This document shows positions 45,702-58,426 of a DNA stretch of 64,000 nucleotides, piece by piece. The notes beneath the pieces were generated by a model. It had not been told where the DNA came from, did not search any database, and worked only from the letters and a program-made list of their open reading frames with translations. Source of the stretch: Turnera subulata (Eukaryota; Streptophyta; Magnoliopsida; Malpighiales; Passifloraceae); the NCBI GenBank assembly GCA_028386065.3, contig JAKUCV010003608.1:150659-214658 (forward strand), written 5' to 3'. Numbering within the stretch: position 1 is the stretch's first letter; each line of letters begins with the position of its first letter. The position numbers and the translations under genes were made by a program.

Positions 45702-48700
45702 ATGGCAAGCGGGCAAGTCACGAAACGGGTCAAGTACAAGAGCTCCGTCAAGGACCCTGGCACTCCCGGTCGTTTATTATTGGTATCTTAAGAAGTTTTG
45801 GTTTATTTTTGAAACTTTTTTGTTTGCTTATTTAATGTCTTCTTTTGGAGTAGTTGATTTGGTGAAATTTGTGCTATTTTTGTGTTCGTGTAGACTCTGG
45901 AAAAATTGGTGTTCAAACCTAACAATCCTAACTCGGCTTCCAAGCTCAATATGGAGTTCAGATACATTAAAAGTATAGTGCTCCTCCTCTTCTGTTGTTT
46001 TGTTTTTTTGCTTTGTTTTGTGTGATTGGGGATTTTGATTCTTCTTTTTTTTTGGGTGGCATTGCATTTGCAGATCATAAATACACCAAGGAAGGATCAA
46101 ATAAGGCACCCATGCTTAATCTCACATCTAGTCAGGTTGGTTTAGTACGGTGTTTCTGTACCTTTTGGTCTGTTTGATTTATGGGTCCAGTTCCTGTCTG
46201 TTAGGATAGCTCCCTAGGTTGCCCATTGTTGCCGAGGCTGCTGATCAAGCTGTTTGAATTGAATGATCTGGTGGTGGATACTGTATTACTTACTACCATT
46301 TTTGGGGTTTCAACTCTCAATTTATTAATGCATCACATCACTTGTTGTTAGTATTTGATTATAAATTTCACCCTTCTATGCTTAAGTTGTAAGAAGAAAG
46401 TTGATCTTATAATGCATTTGATAGTTCGTTTTCATGTTCTTTTGGTATGCTGAATTGGTGGTTATATTGGTCTTCTGAAATCTCGTATATGTTGGTTCAT
46501 AAAGTTGTGTGATCTGCTCGCGTTGATTAACAATAATTTGTATAGGCAATATTGTTTCTGAATTTGGTGCTCCTCCATGAGTAAAAGTTCTCTAATTCTG
46601 CACACCTCTAATCTGAAGGAATGTTTATGGTGTTTGTCTGTTTCTCCTCATTTTGAGCTCTGTTCTTCCATTTTTGTTGGTGTTGTAGGGTGCGAGTTAC
46701 ATATTTGAGTTTGAAAATTATGATGATCTCCAAGTGTGCAAGGAATGCGTGGGTAAGTCTCGAATTTCAAGCTTGATGAACACTGGCTATATCTGGTTCG
46801 GGTCTTTGCTTTTATTATGGTGGCAAAATTGTGTGCTGTTACATCTCCTTTTATTTACATTGAGACTAAACGTATCCTTCAGCGTGTACTTTGGTGTTGT
46901 TTGGCTGCTTTTAAAGCATCAATGAGGTTACTGAATGAGCATATATTTGATTCTTACATTGGTTGCTATCATGGTGATTTAATAGTTTGAGGGTTGTTAG
47001 ACTGTTTTATGGAAAAACTTCCATTTTGGCATCTTTGGAGATTTTACCTTTTTGGTGTCTTTCTGAATAGGGAAAGCCCTCTCAAAGTCTGTGGAGGCTC
47101 CAAAGCCGGCAGACACTTCTGAAGTTCCTTCAGAACAGCCAACTACTGAAGAATTGCTTATGCGGATGAATTTGCTTCGAGAAAATAGGTATTATATGCT
47201 GCTGAGATTTACCAGACTACATTTTGGTTACTGGTTTGTGATGTACTAGCTGCCCTCATGCTTTAGATCATTGTAATTCAATTTCTTGTTTCCTAATTTA
47301 TTTCTCACCTGTTTGAGCTATAGCTTTCTTTCCAGTCAACTTAACATCACCTGAAATTTCTCATACAGTGAACTGCAGAAACTTCATAAGCGGTTTGTAA
47401 TTGATGGCATCTTGACAGAAGCTGAATTTTGGGCTACTAGGAAGGTGAGTTTTCTTTTGACATCTGCTTTTCAGTGTGCTTCTTTTATGATTCTACTTTA
47501 AGCAAGTTTCTTGCCCGAGTTTCTCCCAATTTAGAGAATAATGCTCATTCCTGATGGAATTCTTCCACAGTCGTTATTGTTTCTGTAAAAAAAAAACATC
47601 ATTGAGGAATTTATAATTTTATTCCTAGTGCTGAACTCCAATTACAGAAATTGCTCAGTGGGAACTCCAGCAGAAATACAAAACAACGAGTGGGTCTCAA
47701 AAGTATCATGCTTTCAGAATCCAGGCCAGCTGCTGATGGTCGGGTACAATATAACCTTCTTTCTGCATGTCGTGAATCTTTGTCTTTGCTTTCAGGATTC
47801 TGGTTCCTGTTTCCCATCTTTTGTTGTCGTGTAAATACAAAATTGTTGATTTCTTTGTTTTGTTCTTCCAGACAAACAAAGTTACATTTAATGTGACACC
47901 AGAGATTGTTCGTGAGGTATGGTACTTCTTGCCTGATTTGATATGACATTGTGCATATTGCAATGTGGAGAAAGTTCAAGGCAATAACTTAACTAAGTTG
48001 GACTCAATTCTTACTGTTATTCTGTAGGAGATATCATGCACATTTACTTGGCATTACTTTTTCCTGCTTGTAATTTTTATTCTATTGAATATGCTTAAAT
48101 TGTATCTCAGATTTTTGCAGAGAAACCAGCAGTGCGCCAAGCATACTTGAATTTGGTTCCTAATAAGGTATCATGGGAATGAAACTACTTCTAATTACAT
48201 GGCTTTGTTTGCTCAACTGTAATTCTATCTGCTGTATTATCATTATGTGACTGTCCATGCGAGTTAACTTTCTGAATCCCAGATGACCGACAGAGACTTT
48301 TGGACAAAATATTGTAGAGCTGAATTCATCCAGGGCACACAAGCTGCAGTTGCAGAGGCTGCTGAAGATGAGGATCTTGCTCTTTTTCTGAAGCCTGATG
48401 ATATTTTGGCCCGTGAAACTCGACAAAAGGTATTAGCTCCTTCATGTTTATTATTGTTGGTTCATAACTACAATGTTCTGTGATTTGAATTCCCTTCTTC
48501 TGTGTACTAATCTGAGTTGAGCACCTCTGTTGACTTCATATCTGTTGTTCCAGATCAGATGTGTTGATCCTACACTAGACATGGAAGCTGACCAAGGGGA
48601 TGATTATACACATCTTCCAGTACGTTGGATATCATTATGTCAAGATTTATATGCCGCAAAGGATATCTATTATTGGATATATCTTTATGATGTTTTTGAT

Positions 48701-51700
48701 CATTTGAGTTATGTTTGTCGAATGCATGTTTTTTCCATTTTTAAACTAAAAGCAAGGTTCAATTACGGTTAATTTTATAATCAGATCTGCATGAAAGTTA
48801 CATTTGGCTACGGCCAAGCAGGTTGACAGCCATTCATGAAGTTGATGTAGAATACTTGAAATAAATGGCAAATGTGCAAGAGTTCTATCTTCCAATGGCA
48901 TACTTGATTAAGCTCCTACTGACTAAGATATTACTTTCGTTTTCTTTATATCTGCAATTAATATTCTAGGAAATAATCAGTTTCCCATCTAATATAGGTT
49001 CAGGAATCCTTCCTCAGGATTCCAATGGAGCACTTTCTAATTCTAATAGCTATGATGTATATCAAAAACCTTCTCAAAGACTCCAGAAGAATTTGTCTAT
49101 TCAGACGAACCAGTAATTTAATTGGGAAATCAAATTTCTCTTTATATCTTTCGATTTGAACTACCTTAAACTCCTATTGGAGCTGGAATCTGCATCAAAC
49201 GGTAACATTATTTTTTATGTTGTTTATCTATTGCCTATCCTAAATGCAGGATCACGGGATTGCTCGTGATGGTAGCAAGGACATAACTGATTCACAGAAT
49301 GAGATATACAGAAGGACTTTGTCACAGGATCTTAATCGCCATGCTGCTGTTATTCTTGAGGGAACAACTGTGGGTATGGGCTTTCTATGAACATTTTTTT
49401 CTCCAATTAATTTTAGCTAGCATTGGTCTGATCTGTTGTCTGCTGCATGTCCAATTTGTTTAGGGTATTCCTTTTCTATGACGTGAACATGTGGCACTAA
49501 GAATTTTTTGTCCTTCTCCAAATCTTTTAGATGACGAGCAACTGAGAGATACGCAATCTGTAGCGGAGGCACTTGCACGGTCAAAACAGGGTTTGTATTT
49601 CTATTTTTGCTTCCTCTTTTTTCCCTTTGAACATTCTTGCATACATCGTGCCTTACATTTTACTACTTTCAGGTCATGATAGTGCTAATGAAGAAGCTTA
49701 TGCAAATGCTAACCAGGAGAGGTTGCAAAGAATATCACAATTGATGGAAATCGAGGATCTTCGGGAGTCAGATGATCATCCTCTAGCACCCCTTTCTATT
49801 AAGGTTAGGCTATCCCATCACTGCATGCAAGCACTAGTTTTTTAATTCTGTTTGGTGATGCTAAGCTTCTGAAACTAGGATCCGCGCGACTACTTTGATT
49901 CTCAACAAGCTAGTGTACTTAAAACATCAGCTGGAGTTGAAACCATGAAGTGCAGCTTGAGCACCCGGGAAGCATATGGCTCTTTGAGGCAGTCTATATC
50001 TCATATTAAAGCAGCTGGGTTGACAGATCCCATAGTTACACCTGAAGTTGCTCTTAAGGTGATAGTCTTTAATTTACCAAATTTTCTTTGCCAAGTAGAT
50101 TCAGAAATGTTCAGGTTGTTGCTAATTGTTGGTATGTTCTAATCTGTGATGCAGGTTCTTTCTGTGTTGACACAGAATATCTCAAGCACTAAATTTGGTC
50201 TTGGAAAGAATCCTGGGGAGAGTGTTCTGGACAGGTTGCCTAGTGCAGTCAAAGATGAACTATTATATGTAAGTTTTTGAATTTGAAGTATATTGTTTTT
50301 GCAAATAATGACCACTTGCGGTTAGATTCAAATTTAGATAATTGAGATCTCTGCTTCAAGATATACGTATATGTGTGTATACATTTGTGGCTTAAGCTAT
50401 AGTTTCCAATGCCAGTATTTTGGTTCAGCTTACTTTCTCATGTTTGTGAGCAAAATTTCCCCAGCATTGGATGTCTATACAAGAGTTGTTGAGACATTAC
50501 TGGTCATCATATCCAATCACCACGACATATCTTTATACCAAGGTAAAAACTATGATCCTTTTTCTTATTTTTATTGTGGCTTACAATGGAAAATTCAAAG
50601 TGGATCTCTTGTTCTGTAACCGTAATTGATTATCTCGATGAAAAATTATTCATGAAGCCTGAACATATGAGTTTCTGCTTTATTCATAATGAAGATCAAA
50701 AAGAGAAAAAGTTAGAGACCCGGGAGATTCTTTTAGGTTGTATTCTAGAATAGAAACGTTTCTCGTCTGTTATATTTGATAGTTGTACAACAGGACTATA
50801 TTTTTACACAATGAACCACATTTTTTTTTTTCCTTTCTTTTCTGAAGAAGGTTTATTTTAGTATGTTCCTGGAATTCCCTTTTTCTTTTCTCTTCTTTGA
50901 TGAACTCAAAAGTCGTTTTAAGAGGTGTTCACAATAGGTCAGAGTAGTTTTACCTAGAAAATCTATTGTGAAATCATGTATAAACAATGGAACAACTATG
51001 AGAAGTTGCTTGTTACAGAATCCCTTCTAACATTTTTAACTACATTTGGTATCACCTTTTAGTCTTCCTGTTCTGTGTTCACTAGTTCAACATTTGCAGG
51101 TGAGCAGACTGAAGGATGCTATGTCAAAAATTGATTTGCAGTTACAGGTAATCTTGACAGTGAGCTTTACTTTTGTTTTTCTGGCCTTCATTTATATCCT
51201 TTTACCTTATAGTATCCATGCTCAAGCATTGGAGCATTACTAGCCAATGAGCCCTTACTGAAATTTTAAGACTAGGATATTGAATATAATTGTTGGATAA
51301 TGAGATGCAAAAGAACAAACTTAGAAGTTTGAAACACTGGCATGCAAAAGAACAAACTGAAGAAACTTTAGTTGCAGTTGTATTCTAACCAGATTCAGTG
51401 ATTGCTCTTTGTATAGAAGTACTAGATTTGATAATCTTAAGTTTGTTGTCAGCTTTGGTGGGTGATACTTGTATGTCTGGCTTCTCTCCTATGATTTATT
51501 TTTTTCGATCCAAAGTAAGTCATTTCTTCTATGACTTCCTATTAACTTTCAGGAAATGAAGGAATCTGTGCAGCCAGATCTCCGACATCAGGTTACACTC
51601 CTTGTTCGTCCAATGCAACAGGTCAAAATTTCTTTCCGTATCTCAATTTAGCTCGAGTGTTTCTGGCATGCATGTACTTTTAATGCAACAAGAGCACTCA

Positions 51701-51962
51701 CATCTTCTTTCCTTGTTCTAGTGTAGATTCTTTTCATCGTAAACAGTTGGGAAGACAGTTGCATGTTCCTGATAGGCAATAAAAGCAGCTTACGTGAATT
51801 CTTTGAATGTCTGAATTGTCTTGTGCACCTGCATTTTTGTTTTTTCTGGGACTCATGGATGGACCATTGATGCAGGCTCTTGATGCTGCTATGCAACATT
51901 ACGATGCAGACTTACAGAAGAGATCTGCAAGGAGTGGAGAGAGGCCAAATGGATATGCCTAG
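45702..51962 (+). CDS. TFB1: TFIIH core subunit TFB1/p62 (GTF2H1)
   Basis: Twenty coding exons: 45702-45782, 45894-45972, 46074-46135, 46689-46752, 47071-47188, 47369-47444, 47648-47743, 47872-47916, 48111-48167, 48283-48429, 48554-48619, 49250-49373, 49531-49590, 49673-49803, 49879-50058, 50155-50268, 50465-50542, 51100-51147, 51553-51621 and 51877-51962 (the last may start at 51876, which keeps the phase). The product is 593 aa. It has an N-terminal PH-like domain (KRVKYKSSVKDPGTPG, LEKLVFKPNNP, YIFEFENYDD), then two BSD domains (LHKRFVIDGILTEAEFWATRKKLL; AYLNLVPNKMTDRDFWTKYCRAEF), an acidic middle, and a helical C-terminus (QELLRHYWSSYPITTTYLYTK, VTLLVRPMQQALDAAMQHYD, SGERPNGYA). TFIIH opens promoters for RNA polymerase II and acts in nucleotide excision repair; p62 is a scaffold that binds activators and XPG/TFIIE. 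All junctions are GT-AG and keep frame. Nothing is broken. The ATG at 45702 (context AATATGGC) is the only plausible start. Confidence 0.95.
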
Positions 51963-53055
51963 ACAAATTTTGTCCCCATGACACTATAAGCATTGTGCAT
52001 ATTATTGGCAGCCGCCATCCTCTTGACATTATTTTGAAGTCTCGACCAAACCAATTTTGTCTTGAGCTCATTATAGATATAAGGTTTCTCATTTCTATTT
52101 GTTACTGTCTAATTTCGCCTTGGCGTTAATCACTTGTATATCGTGCTTATCCTTATGATTTGAAGGGAAGCATTATTTGAAAGTAGCAAGAAAGAAATTA
52201 CTCTCAGAGAAAACAAGAGGGGTTACTTGACTGTGTATTTAACCCAGACATCAACAGTAACCAAGATGATGCTGGGCCAGTCTGCAGGCGCCGTTCTAGA
52301 AGTCCAATGGGGTTGTTTTTTTTTTATTGACGGCCTAGCAATTGTCCAAAGAATGTGTTGATTCTTGACTGAATACAATTGAAGCAATTTTGGTGCCTCT
52401 TATTGTCTGTTCTGGAGATTTCTTTGGTAGCTCTGCTTTTATTGGTTGATTTATTTTGGACGCTGTAAGCCTACAAGATTTGGGGCTTTAACTACAATGA
52501 TTGTGGACACTGTAGTCCAATTCAAGCTTCAGTTACAGATCCCGTCTCTGTCGTGCGTGGCCCTTCGCTATAGGGTACGTGTCCCGACAATGAAATCCCA
52601 AACTAATTAAAGTATAAGAACAAAAAAAATAAGTGGAAGTGTTTAAACTTCGGTACCTCACATTAACCACAATTCAAATGAGCTTATATTTGATTAGTCT
52701 CATCAGTTACTGCCGTTGTAGTTCAACTTAACCAGTTAATCCCAGTTCCAGAAAAAAAAAAAAAATGCTCGAAACAAGTAATGTTTTGTGTACACAATTT
52801 TCCTCTTCAACTCTGCAATACCATTATACCACCAGGTTTCAACCTGAAATTATATATATCTATAGCCAGAATCAAATAAATAATTGAATCATCTATTACA
52901 ATTCAGCGAGAACCCATCAATCAATCACACAAGAGTAAAAAAAGAGAAAAACACCAAAGCAATTAACATTCTAAATCATCATAAAACCACCTGCAAACTA
53001 TAATTAACATTCTAAATCATCATAAAAACCATATTAATGGGGGATGATACTTCTT
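51963..53055. other. region between convergent TFB1 and the small membrane protein gene
   Basis: TFB1 3' UTR followed by about 1 kb of AT-rich sequence with no recognised gene. Probably also the 3' UTR of the minus-strand gene. Confidence 0.5.
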
Positions 53056-53280
53056 CTAGAAAGGTGGAGGAGCATGATAATAATAACCCAAGAAGGGTCT
53101 TCCGGTTGCAGCTCTACAGAGCGTGCCATTGACATTAGGATCACAAACATGGAGCGTTTCTTGGATTTTGTGAAACCCATGCTTGTAAACTCCAAATCCA
53201 AAAAACAACCCTATCGTGATCACCACAAGTATCAGGCACGTGCAAAACAAGCAAACCCTGAGGGCACAGCAGCAGCACAT
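53056..53280 (-). CDS. small single-pass membrane protein (hypothetical)
   Basis: A 74-codon intronless frame starting at an ATG in a good context (AAAAGGATG), about 80 bp from a TATA box. The N-terminus is Cys-rich (MCCCCALRVC) and runs into one hydrophobic segment, LFCTCLILVVITIGLFFGFG (about 11-30). A short polar domain follows with two Cys (LHVCDPNVNGTLCRAATGR) and an aromatic/Pro tail (YYYHAPPPF). Acylation of the N-terminal cysteines is conceivable. I recognise no named family. Promoter spacing and composition support a real gene, but without comparative data it may be chance. Confidence 0.55.
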   Translation of the reverse strand: MCCCCALRVCLFCTCLILVVITIGLFFGFGVYKHGFHKIQETLHVCDPNVNGTLCRAATGRPFLGYYYHAPPPF

Positions 53281-53361
53281 CCTTTTTGCTTCTTCCTCTT
53301 GAATCTGATGTGTGTTTTTGGATCTTGAGTTTAGTTTGCTACTCTATACACACCGGATTGG

Positions 53362-53369
53362 TATATATA
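53362..53369 (-). promoter_or_regulatory. TATA box of the small membrane protein gene
   Basis: TATATATA on the minus strand about 82 bp upstream of the ATG at 53280. Seen directly; use inferred. Confidence 0.5.
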
Positions 53370-53938
53370 GAGAAGATGGTTACGGTAATGGTGGGGTTTG
53401 GGGTTATGGATTAAACGTGAAAGAAACATGTGTGTTCTTGTGTGTGTTTAAGTTTCAACTGGGAATTACTTGGACGTTTTGTGTATGATCATGCAAACTG
53501 TTCCAAGTTGTTCTCTCAAAGGGGAAGCTATCAAACCCCAACGGGGAAGTGTTTTTTTTTTTTTTTTTTTTCCTTTCTCTAGCTTTTAGGTTTGTTGTCT
53601 TATGTCCTTAACGAGGCCGAGGATGAGTTTTGCACTCTTTGAGTTCTTGATTCTGGAACACGTTTTAAATTTTTGTTTTTTTCCAAGTGGTTATGATTAG
53701 GCGGCGTTCAAATCGCTGTGCTACTTTTGGGCCTTTGGATTTGCACTCATTTACTTGGACTTGGAATTTAATCCAAAGCCTAAAATTCAGATTGCAGTGA
53801 CAATCAAGACGACAACAAAAGGTTATATAATGTACCTAACCCTCAAAGAAAAGGTTATAATGTACCTACCTTATTACTTGAACCTCGTTAAGACTAGGGA
53901 TGACAATGCGTCGGGGTCCCCGCGGGGGAAGGTTCCCA

Positions 53939-56805
53939 TGAAACGCCCCGACCCGTATTTACCGTATACAGTAAACACGTGCCGGAACTGTGACAACCCA
54001 ACCAGACAAAACCCAGCATATGGTGTATACAACAGATTTCCGGGCTCAACAGCCCAAAATAGTAAACATCATAAATAACAAAACCGGCCCAATGGCCCAA
54101 TAATATCAATAAAATGCACAGCGGAAGACTTAATAACTCACATAAACACTGTATGCGACATAGATGTAAACTATGGATCCGAGCCCTGTCCAAGGGATAA
54201 CGCCGCAGCCTGTCTGGAATGCACCAAACGTGTACAACAAATAACTCATCCTACGGGATGAAAGCCCGCAGGTGAGGGGTGAGTCCGAAGTGCTCACCGA
54301 CGAAGGAAAGACAATCAATATGAACACTATAAATTACTCAAGGTCCAAAAACAGGCAAAAACCGCCAAATACATACCAAACTGAAAGACTGGACCCAAAA
54401 CCGGTCCAAAACCGAAAAGACTCAAATAAAATCCAATGTCCAATTTTATCTTTCCAGGCCCCGTCACGGATAAGCTAGGGTCGTGCCAGGTTATCAACTT
54501 GTTCCTGGTGCTAGATCAAAAAGAACCCGGGATCAACATCCCAATATCAAACTCAGGGATAAACATCCCAATCAAACCGACATCAACATGCCCATCACAA
54601 GTAACCCAGATCATGGCCACCACAAAATAGTCTCAAACCATCCGGTCGTACCTCTACTTACCACGTGACAATTATATTACCTTCATTAAAATCAAATCAC
54701 AGGGATCGACATCCCCAACCAAAATACCGGGATAGACATCCCATCCAAAATACCAAGGACCGACATCCTTGTCTCAATTTATTACTAATCCATTATTCTT
54801 AAACCAAATGACGCAAGGATAAACATCCAAAACCGACATGGGATAAACATCCCGACCACGATCAAGACAATGGGATAAACATCCCGAAACATAGCACAGC
54901 AATACAATACTCAACAGGGCAATAACCAACAAAACACAATAACCGAGTAATACAGGCACATATTGAAGGAAATCCATCCTCACCTTGGCCGATTACTCAA
55001 CTCCGGAGACAATGACCGGTCCGACGCCGGCTCCTCGGGAAACTGCCCGATATCCAACCTATACCACAAATCAATATACACTCACATAAATGCACATAAT
55101 CGGTATACTATGATGCCAATACTGCGAAATAACCCATCCCGGTTCCTATCCGTTATTATTTCCATTTACCGAAAATATTTACCGCATGTATATCCGAATA
55201 TAATTTCGGTACCATACTTTAATTAAAACTCTTTTCAAAATATTTTTCATAAATTAATTATACTTTCCAAAATAATAATCTCCATAATTTTTTTCAAGAA
55301 AATTAATAACCTAATTATAATTTCCAGAAAATGTATATATAGTATTTATCTTTTTCCTAAATATACATATTAATATTTTCCAACACAAAATATAATTACC
55401 TTTAATTTTCAAAGTACATATATATATATTCCTCAACCATAATTTTACATAGATTAAATTTCCAGAAATTAATTTCATGATATTTATATATTTTCTAAAT
55501 AATATTAGCTTTTCTCCAAAACATAACTTAATTATTTATCAAAATATATATATTTATATTATCCTCAAAATACAAGAATTAAATTGAACATAATTTTCTA
55601 AAAGTAAATATATAATTTTTTCTCAAATTTAATTACCAGATTATAAATAAATATATATATATATATATGTATTGTTTGTTTTTTTTATTAAAATCGGGCT
55701 GGGCCAAATAGTGTCGGCCCAGACCTTTGCTCAAGCTAACCCAAGGCCCCAAACAGTGGCCCAGTGCAGCCCAAGCCTTAGGCCCAGGCGTCCCAGCCCA
55801 TGCCCTTGACCGAAACCCACATGAATTCGGGTTAGCTACCCGGGTCGTCTCCTACCCGCGGGTCTGCTCACCTAGCAGCGGCGGCGGCGACGCCAGGAGG
55901 CGGGGAAGACACGGGCGGCGACGTGCAGGCGTGGAGGAGACGCGACGTAGGCTGTGGCGGCTGTCGGCACAGCTGCGGTTGGTGGCGACGAACGGCTGGA
56001 AGGAAGGCGAACCCGGGCATCCCGTCGGGTCTCCAGCCAGGCGCGGCGCGTCGGGCGGCGAGATCAGGCGGCGTCGGCTGCGTCACGTCGGCGACGTCGA
56101 GAGGAAGGCGTCGGGTGAGTGGTGTCTCAAGAGGCGGCGCACTTCACTCCCACGTGAACAGTGCCGGATGGGGGGGTGGTGAAGGTGACGATGGTGACGG
56201 TGAGGTGGCGGGTCTTGGTTGGTGGTGGTGATGATGTGGAAGGTGGTGATTGGTTGATGGTGTTTGTGTTGTGTGTGTTGTTTTTATTTCTTCCTTTTGC
56301 AGGTTTTTTTTTTTCGTGTATGCAGAGGAGGGAACGGTAACTGACAGTGGGTTTTTAGCTGGTGAAGATGATAGCAAAACTGGTTTTGCAGGGAAAGAAC
56401 GAGAAAGAAATAAACTGGATTATGGTGTGTGCAGGGAAAAAGCAGGGAGAAGAGGAGGCGTGAGTGGTGTGTTCACGAGTTGCACAGGCCACTCACAGGT
56501 TCACAGTGGGAGGCGGCTGCGTGACTCAATCACGCAGTCGTGTCCCGACCGAACCAGAAAATAACTGTAATACCCCATTTGTTATTTTCCGGTGTGATTT
56601 TTCCGAGAATTCTGGGACCTGAAAAATACCAACTTAGGTCCGAAAAATCTACGGAAAAATCTCGAGCGCGGGAAAACTCTCGGTTTCGAAAAACGACTCC
56701 CGATTTACCTTGAATTAATTACCCAGGATTAATTCAACAGTAAATCACGGTAAAAAGACTTTTACAGTCCCGGTAAAAATAAAAAATTTTACCCGGGCTG
56801 TTACA
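53939..56805 (-). mobile_element. solo LTR of the same retrotransposon family (copy 4)
   Basis: Begins TGAAACGCCCCGACCC and ends GGGCTGTTACA, 2867 bp. Flanks are TCCCA (53934-53938) and TCCCC (56806-56810), a 4/5 target duplication. It contains the conserved island at 54247-54301 and a long hairpin array. Diverged from the complete element, so an older insertion. Sense strand taken from the complete copy. Confidence 0.88.
54529..54885. repeat. dispersed hairpin array in solo LTR copy 4
   Basis: At least eight hairpins: GGGAT-CAAC-ATCCC (54529-54542), GGGAT-AAAC-ATCCC (54556-54569), GGGAT-CGAC-ATCCC (54702-54715), GGGAT-AGAC-ATCCC (54729-54742), AAGGA-CCGACA-TCCTT (54755-54770), GGAT-AAAC-ATCC (54817-54828) and GGGAT-AAAC-ATCCC (54840-54853, 54872-54885). 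Loops vary freely; stems stay paired. Confidence 0.85.
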
Positions 56806-57642
56806 TCCCCACCCCCACCCCCGTTTCCGAAATGTTCCCCCATCCCCACCCCCATTCCCCGTTCGGGGAAAAAATTGCCCCCATCCCCGTTCCCTGCGGA
56901 GAATCGGATCCCCACTAGGACCTCATTCCCCAATTTTATAAATAAAAAGAATGCACATTATATTTCTTAGAAAGTAATTAAAGCCAATCGAAAAATAAGT
57001 TCATTATTTTGGCTTTAAATACATGATTCAAAGTATAATTCAAAGAAATTAAAAACGGTTTCTATGTCTCCGATGTTAATTACATATTAGAACATTCAAA
57101 TTAAATGCATTTGCTAGCCTTTAGCCAACATCAACAATTGCATCTCAAAATTTTTGCCTACTTTCCAATTACAACTTATTAATTTGTACAGACACGAAAA
57201 ACAATCAAATTTGTGTCAACTTGGGAAAAAATAGAAAGGACTTGCCACATAACATAAACATAATTAGCATGAACAAGAAATCACAAAAACCAAATTCTTA
57301 ACAATAGAATACTCTATTAAATTTACCGAGAAAGAAAGAAATAATGACATATATATTAATTTTAATATGTAAAGGGAAAAAATGAATAAAAAATCTATTT
57401 TAGTATTGACATATATATTAAGTGGATAATGACTGAAGGGTAATTCCGTCTTTTCACTTATTTTGGGGTCCCCGCGGGTCGGGGGAGCACTCCCCGCCCC
57501 CATTTCCAAATTCTCTACGGGGCCAAAACGTCCCCCGTCCCCATCCCCGCGGGAGTAAAATTACCTCCATCCCCGTTCCCCATTCGGGGATTCCCCACGG
57601 GTTCCCCGTTAATAGACACCCATTGTCATCCCTAGTTAAGAC

Positions 57643-58300
57643 ATATATAGATGACAAGACTCGATAATCCAAACAAATAACTTCTCTCAATTTATATTTC
57701 TCAATTTATGAAGCCAAAATTCCTCCTCTTGATTATTTAAGTACAGTCGATACAAAAAAAAGATCATTATATGTACCTTAATTAATGAAATAAAACCCTA
57801 TATATACATACCCATTCCATAAACAAATTGTTTGTCTAAATTAAAGATTAACGACAATGTGTCTATTGTCGACTAGTATATAGAACATCAACTTCATATC
57901 TATAACTGCACAATAGAAATTTAATGATCACTGTAAGAATCATGCTGGGAAGAATAATAGTGAGTAAGTTTAATAATTTCACGGCAAAACTCTAGACTAT
58001 GATGTACACGTGAAACTAAGTAACACATACTTATAATTTGTCGGTAAATTAGTGGAAAAAAATAGTCACATACACGACCATTAGAAGTTTGAAGCTAATA
58101 AGGTAATAAACGTACTTAGGAGAAAACAGAAAAGATTCGGAGACTGACAATTGTAAAGATATTTTTTTAAGGTTTATATAAGTACGGCCACGAGCTAATC
58201 CACAATCAAGCCGGGCAAGAAAATCCCAGCCGTTCATCACCGTCAGATTATACAAAAACCCTCTTCTTCCAATCCTCGTTTACTTAATATACTAATAAAT
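57643..58300. other. promoter-side region of the CCCH zinc-finger gene
   Basis: AT-rich sequence after the MITE, leading into the transcription start region of the zinc-finger gene. A (AAAGC) short tandem repeat lies at about 58354-58374. No separate gene seen. Confidence 0.45.
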
Positions 58301-58426
58301 AACAATAAAAATCTTTCTCTTATTTTTTTCTTCAAAGGAACCAACCATACCAAGCAAAGCAAAGCAAAGCAAAGTTTACACTGAAACCCTCCTTCCCTCA
58401 CTCGCTATCCCCTTTCGGTCTCACTG

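Larger units (their letters stand above)
53895..57634. mobile_element. hAT MITE interrupted by a solo LTR
   Basis: Perfect inverted ends TAGGGATGACAATG ... CATTGTCATCCCTA, with a perfect 8-bp target duplication GTTAAGAC at 53887-53894 and 57635-57642. The start TAGGG fits the hAT YARNG pattern, and the GGGATGACAATG end belongs to a widespread plant hAT MITE type. Subterminal CCCCGCGGG and CCCCATCCCC-type repeats are present on both sides. Without the LTR and its duplication about 870 bp remain, with no transposase. The AT-rich centre (about 56940-57460) has no gene. Confidence 0.9.
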
